From Aldehydirespirator sp965116665 (GTDB lineage Bacteria; Actinomycetota; Acidimicrobiia; Acidimicrobiales; Aldehydirespiratoraceae): DNA of 64,000 bases. The stretch covers positions 3,286,001 through 3,350,000 of the forward strand of contig OZ220709.1 of assembly GCA_965116665.1 (NCBI GenBank). The letters are read 5' to 3'. The first letter of the stretch is position 1; each line of letters starts with the position of its first letter. Made by a program: the position numbers and the translations under genes. The notes under the pieces were generated by a model, which was given only the letters and a program-made list of their open reading frames with translations, was not told the DNA's origin and made no database searches. Shown here piece by piece: positions 46,087 through 55,663 of the stretch.

Positions 46087-47670
46087 ATGGGACAGATAGA
46101 GCTGACGGGACGATCGATCATTGCCGGGTGGGGCGGCGCTGGTTCGGGTGAGTCAGTCCGGGCGGTGGATCCGGCCTCGGGGGCTGAGCTGGATCCGGAG
46201 TTCTCGTTCGTGACCGAGGAGGCGGTGGACGCGGCGGCTGGTGCGGCCGGGGCCGCGTTCGACGTGTTCCGGGAGACGTCGCCGGCTGAGCGGGCCGGCT
46301 TCCTGGAGCGCATCGCGGCCGAGCTCGACGACCGGCGGGAGGCCATCGTGGATCGGGCCTGCGCCGAGAGCGGGCTGCCGAGGGCCCGGATCGAGGGCGA
46401 GCACGGGCGCACCACCGGCCAGATCCGGCTGTTCGCCCGCGAGGTTCGGCTCGGCTCCCACCAGGGGGTGCGCATCGACGAGGCCCAGCCCGACCGGGCT
46501 CCGGTGCCCGGGCCGGACGTTCGCCAACGCCACATCGGGGTGGGCCCGGTGGCGGTGTTCGGGCCCAGCAACTTCCCGCTGGCGTTCTCGGCCATTGGCG
46601 GCGACGCGGCCTCGGCGCTGGCCGCGGGCTGCCCGGTGATCGTCAAGGCCCACAACGCCCATCCGGGCACGGCCGAGCTGGCCGGGTCGGCGGTGGCCGC
46701 CGCGGTGGAGGCCTGCGGGCTGCCCGGCGGGGTGTACTCGCTGCTGTTCGGGGCGGGCCGGGTGGTGGGCCAGGCCCTGGCCGCCCATCCGGCCGTCAAG
46801 GCCATCGCCTTCACCGGGTCGCAGGCGGGCGGCACCGCGCTGATGGCCACCGCGGCGGCCCGGCCCGAGCCGATCCCGGTGTACGCCGAGATGTCGAGCA
46901 TCAACCCGCAGGTGGTGCTGGCCGGGGCCGGGGCCGCGGCCGGCGACCTGGAGGCGTTCGCGGCCGCCTATGTGGGGTCGTTGACGCTGGGGGCGGGCCA
47001 GTTCTGCACCAATCCGGGGCTGCTGTTCGTGCCCGCGCCGGCCGGCGCGCTGGTGGAGGCCATCGCCGCGGCGGTGGCCGCCCAGACCGGCCAGGTGATG
47101 CTGACCGCCGGGATCCGAGACGCCTACCACGAGGGGCTGGCCCGGCTGGAGGCGGCCGGTGCGGCCCGGGTGTGCTCGGGTCGGGCCGGTGAGTCGGCCA
47201 ACGCCCCGGCGCCGGTGCTGTTCACCGCTGCCGCGGCCCAGGTGCTGGAGTCGCCCGACCTCCAGGAGGAGGTGTTCGGCTCGGCCGGGCTGGTGGCCGC
47301 CTACGAGTCGATTGACGAGCTGCGGACGGTGCTGGAGGCGCTTCCGGGCCAGCTCGCGGCCTCGATCCACATGACCGAGTCGGACCATGAGGCCGCGGCC
47401 GGGCTGGTGCCGGTGCTGGAGCGCAAGGCGGGCCGGCTGATCGCCAACGGCTGGCCGACCGGGGTGGAGGTCAACCACGCCATGGTGCACGGCGGCCCGT
47501 TCCCGGCCACCTCCGATCCCCGCTCGACGTCGGTGGGCACGCTGGCGATCCGGCGGTTCCAGCGCCCGGTCTGCTACCAGAACTTCCCGCCCGACCTGCT
47601 TCCGGAAGCGGTCCGCGACGCCAACCCCCTGTCACTGGCCCGGCGCCTCAACGGCGAGCCTGAGCTCTGA
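46087..47670 (+). CDS. Aldehyde dehydrogenase, alpha-ketoglutarate-semialdehyde (2,5-dioxovalerate) type
   Basis: About 527 residues. VFGPSNFPLAFS and VIVKAHNAHPGT bind NADP; the catalytic Glu is in VYAEMSSINPQVVL and the catalytic Cys in GAGQFCTNPG. The AEMSS-NP and FCTNPG wording is characteristic of KGSA dehydrogenases, which finish oxidative pentose/uronate pathways by making 2-oxoglutarate. ATG 46087 is preferred over ATG 46084 because of spacing from AAGGAG. It fits the dehydratase and DHDPS-family lyase of this region. Confidence 0.85.
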   Translation: MGQIELTGRSIIAGWGGAGSGESVRAVDPASGAELDPEFSFVTEEAVDAAAGAAGAAFDVFRETSPAERAGFLERIAAELDDRREAIVDRACAESGLPRARIEGEHGRTTGQIRLFAREVRLGSHQGVRIDEAQPDRAPVPGPDVRQRHIGVGPVAVFGPSNFPLAFSAIGGDAASALAAGCPVIVKAHNAHPGTAELAGSAVAAAVEACGLPGGVYSLLFGAGRVVGQALAAHPAVKAIAFTGSQAGGTALMATAAARPEPIPVYAEMSSINPQVVLAGAGAAAGDLEAFAAAYVGSLTLGAGQFCTNPGLLFVPAPAGALVEAIAAAVAAQTGQVMLTAGIRDAYHEGLARLEAAGAARVCSGRAGESANAPAPVLFTAAAAQVLESPDLQEEVFGSAGLVAAYESIDELRTVLEALPGQLAASIHMTESDHEAAAGLVPVLERKAGRLIANGWPTGVEVNHAMVHGGPFPATSDPRSTSVGTLAIRRFQRPVCYQNFPPDLLPEAVRDANPLSLARRLNGEPEL

Positions 47671-47792
47671 CCCCGTTCATGTTGGAAGGCTCCAAACTCG
47701 TCCACCACCCGATCCTGTCGCCGACCTGAAGATTAGCTGTCTTTATTGATTTTTAAGTTGTTTCATGGTTCATGGTCTGCTATGTTGTGGTC

Positions 47793-48170
47793 ATGGATGG
47801 TTCGCTGCTGCAACTTGTGCTGGCTGTGTTCACAGCCATGCTGCTGCAGACGTGGTACCTCCAGCGGGAGATCCGCAGGTCACACGAGGAGTCGATCCGC
47901 TACACGGACCGGTCCCACGACCAGCTACGCGCTTACTTCGAGAAGAGCCACGACCAGCTACGGACAGACTTCGAGAAGAGTCATCACCAACTGAGAGCCG
48001 ACTTCGCCGAGCACAAGGACATCACCGAGCGCAACCACCGCGAGACCCAGCGCCAGCTGACCAAGCTCACAGACGGCCTCGGCGACGCCCGGGAGCGGCT
48101 GGCCCGCATCGAGGGCTACCTGCGGATCGGCCTGCCCGAACCACCGGAACCGCGGCACGCCGACGGGTAA
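47793..48170 (+). CDS. Membrane coiled-coil protein, paralogue 1
   Basis: About 125 residues: one N-terminal membrane segment (LLQLVLAVFTAMLLQTWYL), then a charged helix with SHDQLRAYFEK-type repeats, ending GDARERLARIEGYLRIGLPE. The ending is shared with the proteins at 55168 and 58286. An ATG 21 bases earlier is in frame. The upstream 47730-47770 is strikingly AT-rich for this genome and contains TTTCATG. Function unknown. Confidence 0.7.
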   Translation: MDGSLLQLVLAVFTAMLLQTWYLQREIRRSHEESIRYTDRSHDQLRAYFEKSHDQLRTDFEKSHHQLRADFAEHKDITERNHRETQRQLTKLTDGLGDARERLARIEGYLRIGLPEPPEPRHADG

Positions 48171-48235
48171 GGCGCGGCCCGTCATATGTAGATCTTGTAA
48201 CGCAGTATATGTATCAAACTGTGTAACCTTCGCCC

Positions 48236-48481
48236 ATGAAGGCGGTGACGATCACGATGCCCGAGGAACTCGACGCCCAGGCTGCGGCAGAGGCACGGCG
48301 GCTGGGGATCTCCAAGTCCGAGCTGATCCGCAGGGGCTTGGCGGCGGTCCTGCCCGCCGCGGGGCCCGAGTCCGGCAACGACCTGTCCGGCAAGGACCTG
48401 TGGTACGAACTCGCGGGATTCGGCTCCCCGGATGTGAGCATCGAGCCCGGCGAGATCGACGACATCGTCTACGGCCATTGA
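48236..48481 (+). CDS. Ribbon-helix-helix antitoxin (VapB/CopG-like)
   Basis: An 81-residue protein. VTITMPEELDAQAAAEARRL with GISKSELIRRGL is a classic ribbon-helix-helix DNA-binding domain. The acidic C-terminus (EIDDIVYGH) would bind the toxin. It overlaps the PIN gene. The AT-rich 48181-48230 contains two ATATGTA motifs, possible autoregulatory sites. Confidence 0.82.
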   Translation: MKAVTITMPEELDAQAAAEARRLGISKSELIRRGLAAVLPAAGPESGNDLSGKDLWYELAGFGSPDVSIEPGEIDDIVYGH

Positions 48482-48888
48482 AGTTCGCCGACACGAGCTG
48501 GTGGGCGGCCTGGACCCTCCCACGTGATTCGCGCCATCTCGAAGCGCTGGAGATGTTCGCGCGGGTCGGGGACCACGAGCAGGTACTCACCACGAACCTT
48601 GTTGTGGGCGAGACATGGACGCTCCTGCAGCGTAGGGACAGCCACCGCACCGCGGTCGGCTACATCGACCGTGTCGGCATGCTCGTGTCAGCTGCCAAGC
48701 TTGTCGTGCATGCTGTCACTACCGAGGATGAGGCGAGGGCGTGGCGCTGGCTGCGCCGCCACGATGAGCGGAATTATTCCTTTGTCGATGCGGCGAGCTT
48801 CCAAGTAATGCAGGCCCGACGGCTTCGCGAGGCGTTGGCCTTCGACAACGATTTCGCCGCGGCCGGATTCGTAGAGATGCGGCCTTGA
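48478..48888 (+). CDS. PIN-domain ribonuclease toxin (VapC-like)
   Basis: A 136-residue PIN domain from TTG 48478, which overlaps the antitoxin stop (TTGA). Acidic active-site residues are in KFADTSWWAAW, VVGETWTLL, NYSFVDAASFQVM and LAFDNDFAAAGF. The pattern is that of VapC toxins, which cleave tRNA or rRNA. With the RHH gene it forms a complete type II pair. Confidence 0.82.
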   Translation: MKFADTSWWAAWTLPRDSRHLEALEMFARVGDHEQVLTTNLVVGETWTLLQRRDSHRTAVGYIDRVGMLVSAAKLVVHAVTTEDEARAWRWLRRHDERNYSFVDAASFQVMQARRLREALAFDNDFAAAGFVEMRP

Positions 48889-48980
48889 CGCGTGCATCCC
48901 CGGCGAGGATGTTGGGGCCGCACGGGCGCCGACCGTTTCGCGGTCAGAGCCTGCTCCACGTCATGGAGCTCATGGAGGAG

Positions 48981-50267
48981 CTACCGGGTGTGGGCGCGGC
49001 GGCGCTTGCGGGTGGGGACGGTGATGGAGTCCGAGAACTGGTATAGGACCGCGCCTACCAGGGTGAGGATGATGACGTAGGCGGCGGCCAGCGCGCCGAG
49101 GTCGCTCTCCCGGCCGACGCCCAGCTCGGCGATGACGATCGAGAACTCGCCGTGGGCTATCAGGGCAGCACCGGCCCGCACCCGGCCCGGTTTGCCGATG
49201 CCGGCCCGCCCGGCCGAGATCCAGCCGGTGGCGATCTTGGTGGCGACGGTGACGGCCGCGATGAGGCCGGCCGCCACCGCCACGCCCGGGATCGAGCCGA
49301 GGTCGACCTTGAGGCCGAAGAACACGAAGAAGACCGCCGCGAACAGGTTCCGCAGCGGCAGCAGCAGGCCCCGGGCGTGCGAGACGATGTCGCCCGACAG
49401 CGCCACACCGACGACGAACGCTCCCACCGCGGTCGACAGGTTGAGGCGCCCGGCGATGCCGGCGACGAGCAGGGTGCCTCCGAGCAGCGTCAGCAGCAGC
49501 GCCTCGCTGGACTGACTCAGAGCGAAGGCGCTGAGCCGCTCGCCGAAGAAGTACGCGAACGTCAGGACGGCGAACACCGCCAGCAGCGAGATGGCGACGG
49601 TGACGGTGGTGGCCAGGGCCGAGCCGCCGAAGAGCACCCCGGACACGATCGGCAGGTACAGCACCATGGCCAGGTCCTCGATGACGAGGATGCTGAGCAC
49701 CACCGACGTCTCGTGGTTGCCGATGCGGTCGAGGTCGGCCACCAGCTTGGCCACGATGCCCGACGACGAGATGTAGGTCACGCCGCCCAGCAGCACCGCC
49801 ACCACCGGATCGAACCCGAGGATCAGGCCGGCCACGAACCCGGGCGGGAAGTTCAGGGCGAGGTCGACGAAGCCGCCCAGCGTCGTCCGGCGCACGTTGG
49901 CGATCAGCTCGTGGGTCGAGAACTCGAGTCCCAGCATCAGCAGCATCAGGATGACGCCGATCTCCGCGCCGACCTCGATGAAGTCCTCCGTCGCCCCCAG
50001 CTCGAGGAGGCCGCCCTCGCCGAGGGCCAGTCCCGCCAGCAGGTAGAGCGGCAGTGCGGGCAGGCCGATCCTGCGGGCCAGCCGGGCGACTACGGCCAGG
50101 CCGAGGACCACCGCCCCCAGTTCGATCACCAGGAAACTGTCGACCGAGCCCGCGCCGACCAGGCCGAGGACGCCCGCCCCCGGGTCGATCACTAGCTCGC
50201 CCACTAGCTCGCCCACTGGTTCGCCCACTAGCTCGATCACTGGGTCGCCGTCGCCGCCGGGGTGCAC
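48981..50267 (-). CDS. khtU: CPA2-family K+/H+ antiporter (KhtU-like)
   Basis: A 428-residue transporter with about twelve membrane segments. Family motifs include LMLGLEFSTHEL, ISSSGIVAKLV and FFVFFGLKVDLGSIP. It begins at GTG 50267; residues 11-26 (ELVGEPVGELVGELV) are an in-frame 12-bp repeat expansion, so the conserved part starts near residue 40. The KhtT-like regulatory gene directly precedes it, so K+ efflux control is the likely role. Confidence 0.85.
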   Translation of the reverse strand: MHPGGDGDPVIELVGEPVGELVGELVIDPGAGVLGLVGAGSVDSFLVIELGAVVLGLAVVARLARRIGLPALPLYLLAGLALGEGGLLELGATEDFIEVGAEIGVILMLLMLGLEFSTHELIANVRRTTLGGFVDLALNFPPGFVAGLILGFDPVVAVLLGGVTYISSSGIVAKLVADLDRIGNHETSVVLSILVIEDLAMVLYLPIVSGVLFGGSALATTVTVAISLLAVFAVLTFAYFFGERLSAFALSQSSEALLLTLLGGTLLVAGIAGRLNLSTAVGAFVVGVALSGDIVSHARGLLLPLRNLFAAVFFVFFGLKVDLGSIPGVAVAAGLIAAVTVATKIATGWISAGRAGIGKPGRVRAGAALIAHGEFSIVIAELGVGRESDLGALAAAYVIILTLVGAVLYQFSDSITVPTRKRRRAHTR

Positions 50268-50286
50268 GCTGGCCGGGCCCGACGGG

Positions 50287-50775
50287 TCAGCCGGGGCGGG
50301 TGAGCAGCCTGGTGGCGGCCTTGACCGCGGCGGGAACGCCTACCACCACCGCGGTGTCGCCGGGTTCGAGCCGGTCCGTTCCTCCCGGGATGGGGATGGA
50401 GCCCGACTCGCTGACGAGCGCGACGACTCCGGCGCCGGTGCGGGTCCGCAGGGTGGCCTCGGCCAGGGTCTGCCCGGCGAGCGACGACTTCGCGCCGATC
50501 GTGACCCAGGAGATCACCAGGTCCTCCAGCCGGTGCACGGCGTCGTCGAGATGCTCGAGCACGGGGCTGCCGCCCAGCAGCTCGCCGAGGGTGTGCCCCT
50601 CGTCCTCGGAGAGTACGACGCTCTCACAGGCCCGGTCGATGTCCTGCTCGTCGTATATCACCAGGTCGCGCCGCCCGGTCTGGTGGGCCACCACCCCGAC
50701 ATTGCGGCCGGCGTCGGTCTGCAGGTCGAAGCGGACCCCCACGCCGGGCAGATCGGTCTCGGTCACCTTTCGCAC
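50287..50775 (-). CDS. khtT: Cation:proton antiporter regulatory subunit (KhtT-like)
   Basis: A 162-residue cytosolic protein. The N-terminal part (KVTETDLPGVGVRFDLQTDA) matches KhtT-like subunits. The C-terminal RCK_C/TrkA-C domain has IGAKSSLAGQTLAEATLRTR and GDTAVVVGV. GTG 50775 has a strong GGGAGGAC upstream. It lies 19 bp before the antiporter gene, whose activity it should gate. Confidence 0.88.
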   Translation of the reverse strand: MRKVTETDLPGVGVRFDLQTDAGRNVGVVAHQTGRRDLVIYDEQDIDRACESVVLSEDEGHTLGELLGGSPVLEHLDDAVHRLEDLVISWVTIGAKSSLAGQTLAEATLRTRTGAGVVALVSESGSIPIPGGTDRLEPGDTAVVVGVPAAVKAATRLLTRPG

Positions 50776-50814
50776 ACGTCCTCCCTTCGGCAGCCTCGCT
50801 GAGCGATCATTCTT

Positions 50815-51211
50815 GCAGCCGTCACGGCTCCCAGTCACGGCACCCGGGGCTACGACTCCCAGTCACGGCTCCCAGGGCTACGGCACCCGGGGCTACGACT
50901 CCCCGTCACGGCCACCCGGGGCTACGACTCCCAGTCACGGTTCCCAGTCACGGCACCCGGGGCTACGACTCCCAGTCACGGCTCCCAGGGCTAGGGCACC
51001 CGGGGCTACGACTCCCAGTCACGGCACCCCGTCACGGCTCCCAGTCACGGCTCCCAGGGCTAGGGCACCCGGGGCTACGACTCCCAGTCACGGCACCCCG
51101 TCACGGCACCCGGGGCTAGGGCACCCGGGGCTACGGCTCCCAGTCACGGCTCCCAGTCACGGCTCCCAGGGCTACGGCTCCCAGTCACGGCACCCGGGCT
51201 ACGACTCCCCG
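50815..51211 (-). repeat. Array of about 13-bp units copying the end of the DUF3179 gene
   Basis: The gene ends TGGGAGCCGTGAC. Variants (TGGGAGTCGTAG, GGGTGCCGTGAC, TGGGAGCCGTAG) repeat irregularly for nearly 400 bp, each with a stop codon. No ORF of note. The stretch fills the interval between this gene and khtT. Confidence 0.9.
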
Positions 51212-52852
51212 TCACGGCTCCCAGAGGAGCGTGTCGGGCATGAACTGGCTCCAGGCGAACCAGAACGCCTGATGGCCCTCGATCTCGTCGCCGGCGGCGT
51301 CGACGGCCCGCACCCCGCTGCCGTCGAGGCGCAGCGTCACTCCGGCCAGCTCCACCGACCGGCCCTCCTTGAGGGCGCCTGCGGCGGTCAGGACCTCGAA
51401 CGCCACCGGGGTGCCGTCGTCGAGGACCACGCCGAAGACCTGGTCGTGCACGCCGAGGCGGCCGTCCACGTCGCCGATCGGGAAGATCGGGCCGTGGTCG
51501 TCGCGGCCCCGCAGCGGGTCGAGCGGGTAGTCGCGGCCGGTCCCGCCGTCCTCGGCGATGATGGTGGTGTCGGGGTGGGCCGCCTTCCATTCGCCCCAGG
51601 TGGTGGTGACCACGGTGGCCTGGTTGAGGACCACCCCCTGCTGGTGCAGCGGCCCCGACACCGCCTCGCCGGTGAAGGTGTCGAACACCGACTTGGTGAC
51701 CAGGTCGTACATCACCTTGTTGGACCGCGACAGCAGACCCGAGGTCCGCAGGATGGGGGTGGTCACGCCGTCGGGCACGTCGTCGGTGAAGTAGGCCTGG
51801 GCCGACCCGCACAGCGTGCAGTACGGGAACCCGATCCGGCGGCCCCCGACGGTGTCGTTGACCATCTCGTGGATCTCCATGATGTGGCGGGGGTAGGCCC
51901 GGGACTCGCCGCCGATCGAGACCGCGAACACGAGGCTGTGGTCGGAGTACCACGAGCCTCCGGCCGCGTCGGTCACCGCGGGATCGTCCAGGGCCGGGAT
52001 GCAGCCCCGGGGGCACATGTCGGGGTCGCCGAGCTCGCGGTCGTCGATGTACACCCCGCCCCAGCTCACGAAGCGCCAGTCGATGTCGGCGTCGGGGTCG
52101 CTGAAGAACGGCTCCCAGCGGGGCTCGACCAGCGTGAACAGGCGGGCCTTGTAGTCGTCGTAGCGGTCGAAGGCGGGAAGTTTCCAGGCCAGCAGGTGGT
52201 CGGTGACGGACTGCCAGGTGCTCAGCCCGGCCACGGGGTCGTCGCTCAGGTCCACGCCCGTCATCCGCTCGAAGCCCGAGACGGCGCCGTCGTGGATGTC
52301 GCCGAAGGGGACGAACCTGAGGAGGTCGGAGATGATCCAGGCCAGCCGGGCGTCGTCGAAGTCGGCCAGGCCGGCGACGATGCCGCCGGTGAAGCCGCCC
52401 GAGGCGAGGCCCTGCCAGATGACTTCGAGGGTGTCGACCGCGAGCGGGTCGATCGGGCCGGTGGGTACTGCGGGGGCGGGCGGGAACTCGTATCCGAGGT
52501 AGTTGCGGAGCACGCCCCGCTCTCGGGGGTGCAGCGAGTCCGTCTCGTCGTCCTGGGTCTCGGTGTCCTGGGCGGCGCCGCTGGCGCTGCCGGTTGCGGC
52601 GGTGTCCTGGCCGGTGCTGGCGATGTCCTGGCCGGTGCCGGTGGCGGAGGTGTCCTGGCCGTTGCCGGCGCCGGTGGTGGGAGCTTCGGGTGCGGGGCCC
52701 GAACCCTCAGCGGGGACCTCGGCGGGGGCGTCGGCGGGCTGGTTCGAGTCGCCTGTGAAGGCCGGGGCGCCCGGGGAGCTGCCTGAGCAGGCCGCAGCCA
52801 GCAGTCCCGTCGCCGCCAACCCAGTGAGCAGGGTGCGCATGCGGGAGTTCAC
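51212..52852 (-). CDS. DUF3179-domain lipoprotein
   Basis: A 546-residue exported protein. The signal peptide ends LLAAACSGS (lipobox). A linker of about 80 residues with GQDTAATG-type repeats follows. The DUF3179 domain has FPYCTLCGSAQAYFTD, ESRAYPRHIMEIHEMVND and WGEWKAAHPDTTII. Its biochemical role is unknown; it is extracellular. Start GTG 52852 or ATG 52840. The final codons are copied many times downstream. Confidence 0.85.
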   Translation of the reverse strand: MNSRMRTLLTGLAATGLLAAACSGSSPGAPAFTGDSNQPADAPAEVPAEGSGPAPEAPTTGAGNGQDTSATGTGQDIASTGQDTAATGSASGAAQDTETQDDETDSLHPRERGVLRNYLGYEFPPAPAVPTGPIDPLAVDTLEVIWQGLASGGFTGGIVAGLADFDDARLAWIISDLLRFVPFGDIHDGAVSGFERMTGVDLSDDPVAGLSTWQSVTDHLLAWKLPAFDRYDDYKARLFTLVEPRWEPFFSDPDADIDWRFVSWGGVYIDDRELGDPDMCPRGCIPALDDPAVTDAAGGSWYSDHSLVFAVSIGGESRAYPRHIMEIHEMVNDTVGGRRIGFPYCTLCGSAQAYFTDDVPDGVTTPILRTSGLLSRSNKVMYDLVTKSVFDTFTGEAVSGPLHQQGVVLNQATVVTTTWGEWKAAHPDTTIIAEDGGTGRDYPLDPLRGRDDHGPIFPIGDVDGRLGVHDQVFGVVLDDGTPVAFEVLTAAGALKEGRSVELAGVTLRLDGSGVRAVDAAGDEIEGHQAFWFAWSQFMPDTLLWEP

Positions 52853-52909
52853 GGCACCACGCTAGGGGGGCGCAGGTCCACTCTGTAGCGCGACGCGCCC
52901 AGCTCAACC

Positions 52910-52959
52910 CAAATCAGTAGAGAAACCCGTCATATAGGCGCAAAACCCGTGCAGATTTG
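52910..52959 (+). repeat. 50-bp palindromic element, family B
   Basis: CAAATCAGTA to TGCAGATTTG, exactly 50 bp. It is a close match to the reverse complement of the copy at 29689. It lies between the DUF3179 gene start and the stop of the TPR gene at 53077. Confidence 0.8.
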
Positions 52960-53076
52960 AGGCCGAACCCGCATCGCTGCGCTCACCGGCCGCCCAGGCT
53001 GGCAGACACTGCCCACGGCCTTGCTGGCACGTCGCGAAGAAGACGAGCAGGGCGCGTGCCGGCGCGTGCCGGCGGG

Positions 53077-54780
53077 TCAGGCGGCGCTGTCGAGGCGGCA
53101 GTAGCAGGACGACTCGATCCGCACGTCGGCCCGGGCCATGGCCAGATCGAGGCGCTGCTTGATGTGATTGGCCTCGACGGTCTCGCCCTGGCGGGTCAAA
53201 CACTCGTGGAGGCCGTGCAGGCTCCAGACGTTGTCGGGATGCCAGCACGCCCTGCGCAGCTGGCCGTCCAGCCCCAGGTCGGCCCGGTAGGCGGCCTCGG
53301 CCTCGTCCAGGCGGCCCTGCTCCATCAGCAGCGCGCCCAGCGCGTGGCGGGTGGGCTGCATCCAGCCCCAGGGCTCGTCGTAGGGCAGGCTGTCGTCGAG
53401 CTCGACCGCCCGGTGGAGGTGCTCGAAGGCGGCGTCGAAGTTGCCCCGGCGGTACTCCACCTCGCCGGTCATCATGGCCTCGGCCACCGCCAGGATGTCG
53501 AGGCAGGTGTTGTTGAACAGCATCCGGCTCTCGGGGACCCGGTCCCGGGCGGCCATGAAGGCGTCCCGCTCCCCGATGGCCTCGGCGACCCGCCCGGTGG
53601 AGGCGTAGGCCACCGCCCGGGCGTAGCGCATCATGGCGGTGGTGACGCAGTAGAGCTCGGGGTCCTCCGGGAGGGGCTGGTCGAGGATCTCCTGCCACTT
53701 CCCGAAGCGGATCAGCACGTGCTGGGTGACCGGCACGAAGGCCTCCAGCCAGTCGGCCAGCGGCGTGTCGTCGGGGCCCAGGAGCCCGGCCGGCAGGGTT
53801 TCGACCATCTCGGCTGCGGCCTCGATGGCCGGGCCGTACTGGCCCAGGAACATCGCCCCATAGGCTTGGAAGTGGTAGTTGTGGCAGCGGTACAGGGTGT
53901 AGAAGTTGGCGGGGCCCTCCTGCTGCAGGTACCGGCGGTCGGCGACGACCGCGGCGTGGTTGCGGGCCACCACGTTCTGGTAGTGGCCGCACAGTACGTC
54001 GATGTGGGTGGGCATGTGCACCAGGTGCCCGGCGTCGGGGATCAGGTCGACCAGCGTGTCGCCGGCTTTGAGGGCCCGCTCGGGGTGGGGCGACATCTCC
54101 ATCAGGTGGATGTACATGTGCAGCAGGCCGGGATGCTGGTTGGCGCCGGCGGAGTCGAGGTCGGCGAAGGCGGTCTCGAGGACCTCGACGGCCTCGACGG
54201 TGCCGGCTCCGGTGGCGGGTTCGCCGGTGATCAGGTCCCACAGCGCCCACGGGGTGCGGTTCATGACGGCTTCGGCGAACAGCGCGACCACGTCGAGGTC
54301 GTCGGGGTGGGCCCGGTGCACGGCCCGCATGGCGTCGGCGTAGGCGTCGTTCCAGGCCGCGAAGTCGTGTGAGTCGTCGGGGCCGGTGGTTCCGTCGGCG
54401 CTGGCCGGGAAGCGGTGGGCCAGTGCGCCGATCAGGGCCTGCTCCAGGGCGGTGACGCCGGTCGCCGCCTCACGGGCTGCCGCGAGGGACGCCAGGGCGA
54501 GGTCCAGCGACTGGGACAGGTCGTCGTCGTCGAAGTCCTCCCACGGCTTGTTGTAGTTGGGGCCGATGGCGTAGGCGATGCCCCAGTGGGCCATGGCGCA
54601 GCCGGGGTCGTGCTCGAGGGCCCGCTCGAAGCAGACGATGGCCTCGTCGTGGTTGAAGCCGTAGCACCACGCCATCCCCCGGTCGAACCACATCTGCGCC
54701 TCGGCGTCCTGGGTGCTGACGGGCCAGGTGTATGAACCGAGGTCGTAGTAGGTGTCGCCGGACCCGTTGTCCCCCGCCAT
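53077..54780 (-). CDS. Tetratricopeptide-repeat protein
   Basis: A 567-residue helical-repeat protein with TPR-like units, e.g. FNHDEAIVCFERALEHDPGC near residue 45 and GRLDEAEAAYRADLGLDGQ near residue 515. There is no signal peptide. WFDRGMAWCYGFNHDEA is typical of a family of uncharacterised actinobacterial TPR proteins. GGGAGG precedes ATG 54780. The role is unknown; it is presumably a protein-interaction scaffold. Confidence 0.8.
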   Translation of the reverse strand: MAGDNGSGDTYYDLGSYTWPVSTQDAEAQMWFDRGMAWCYGFNHDEAIVCFERALEHDPGCAMAHWGIAYAIGPNYNKPWEDFDDDDLSQSLDLALASLAAAREAATGVTALEQALIGALAHRFPASADGTTGPDDSHDFAAWNDAYADAMRAVHRAHPDDLDVVALFAEAVMNRTPWALWDLITGEPATGAGTVEAVEVLETAFADLDSAGANQHPGLLHMYIHLMEMSPHPERALKAGDTLVDLIPDAGHLVHMPTHIDVLCGHYQNVVARNHAAVVADRRYLQQEGPANFYTLYRCHNYHFQAYGAMFLGQYGPAIEAAAEMVETLPAGLLGPDDTPLADWLEAFVPVTQHVLIRFGKWQEILDQPLPEDPELYCVTTAMMRYARAVAYASTGRVAEAIGERDAFMAARDRVPESRMLFNNTCLDILAVAEAMMTGEVEYRRGNFDAAFEHLHRAVELDDSLPYDEPWGWMQPTRHALGALLMEQGRLDEAEAAYRADLGLDGQLRRACWHPDNVWSLHGLHECLTRQGETVEANHIKQRLDLAMARADVRIESSCYCRLDSAA

Positions 54781-54851
54781 CTCAGCCTCCCGGTTGTATG
54801 GCTCGTGCGGCCCGACGGTACTACCTCGGTGCCCGGCGGGTCTCACGCGCA

Positions 54852-55206
54852 CCTAGGCGGCGTCGCTGTCGCCTTCGTACGGCTCGACGGGGGAACGGCC
54901 TGAGCTAGGCGGCGTCGCTGTCGCCTTCGAACGGCTCGACGGGGGAACGGCCTGAGCTAGGCGGCGTCGCTGTCGCCTTCGAACGGCTCGACGGGGTCAG
55001 CGGGTTGAGCTAGGCGGCGTCGCTGTCGCCTTCGTACGGCTCGACGGGGGAACGGCCTGAGCTAGGCGGCGTCGCTGTCGCCTTCGTACGGCTCGACGGG
55101 GTCAGCAGCCTGAGCTAGGCGGCGTCGCTGTCGCCTTCGTACGGCTCGACGGGGTCAGCGGGTTGAGCTAGGCGGCGTCGCTGTCGCCTTCGTACGGCTC
55201 GACGGG
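54852..55206 (-). repeat. Seven-copy array of the 3' end of the coiled-coil gene (about 53-bp unit)
   Basis: On the minus strand the final codons (PYEGDSDAA) and TAG recur seven times including the gene's own copy. Linker sequence CTCAACCCGCTGACCCC or CTCAGGCCGTTCCCCC separates copies. Every copy keeps the stop. The array fills 54853-55167. Confidence 0.9.
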
Positions 55207-55611
55207 GTCAGCGGGTTGATGGGGGCCGATCCCCAGATGGCCCTCGATGCGGGCCAGCCGCTCGCGGGTGTCGCCAACGCCGGCCTCGAGCCGGTCGAGT
55301 CGCTTCTGGGTGGCCTTGTGTTGAAGCTCGGAGATCTGGTGGTTGTGCTCGATCACCCGCATGAGTTCGGCGAACCGGGAGTCCAGACGCTCGTTGAACT
55401 CCACTCGCAGCGCGCCTATGGCGTCACCGAGCGTCCCCATGGCGTCACCGAACGCCTTCTCGATCTGCACAGCGACGTATTCACGAGTTTCCTGGCTATC
55501 TCGGTGCTGGCTCCGTATCGACACGACCAGGAGGGTGGTCATCGTGGCGAACATCACCCCGAACGCGGACCCGAGGACCAGCAGCACTGTGGTCGCGGTC
55601 TCCGGGTCCAT
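55168..55611 (-). CDS. Membrane coiled-coil protein, paralogue 2
   Basis: A 147-residue protein: membrane segment VLLVLGSAFGVMFATMTTLL, then a long amphipathic helix, ending GDTRERLARIEGHLGIGPHQ. The ending is shared with the proteins at 47793 and 58286. Upstream, 55640-55675 is AT-rich and contains ATTTTCATG on the coding strand. Its 3' end has been amplified into the adjacent array. Function unknown. Confidence 0.75.
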   Translation of the reverse strand: MDPETATTVLLVLGSAFGVMFATMTTLLVVSIRSQHRDSQETREYVAVQIEKAFGDAMGTLGDAIGALRVEFNERLDSRFAELMRVIEHNHQISELQHKATQKRLDRLEAGVGDTRERLARIEGHLGIGPHQPADPVEPYEGDSDAA

Positions 55612-55663
55612 GATCCGACCCTAGCTCACACCTGTGCTGAACCTTCAATTACATGAAAATATA

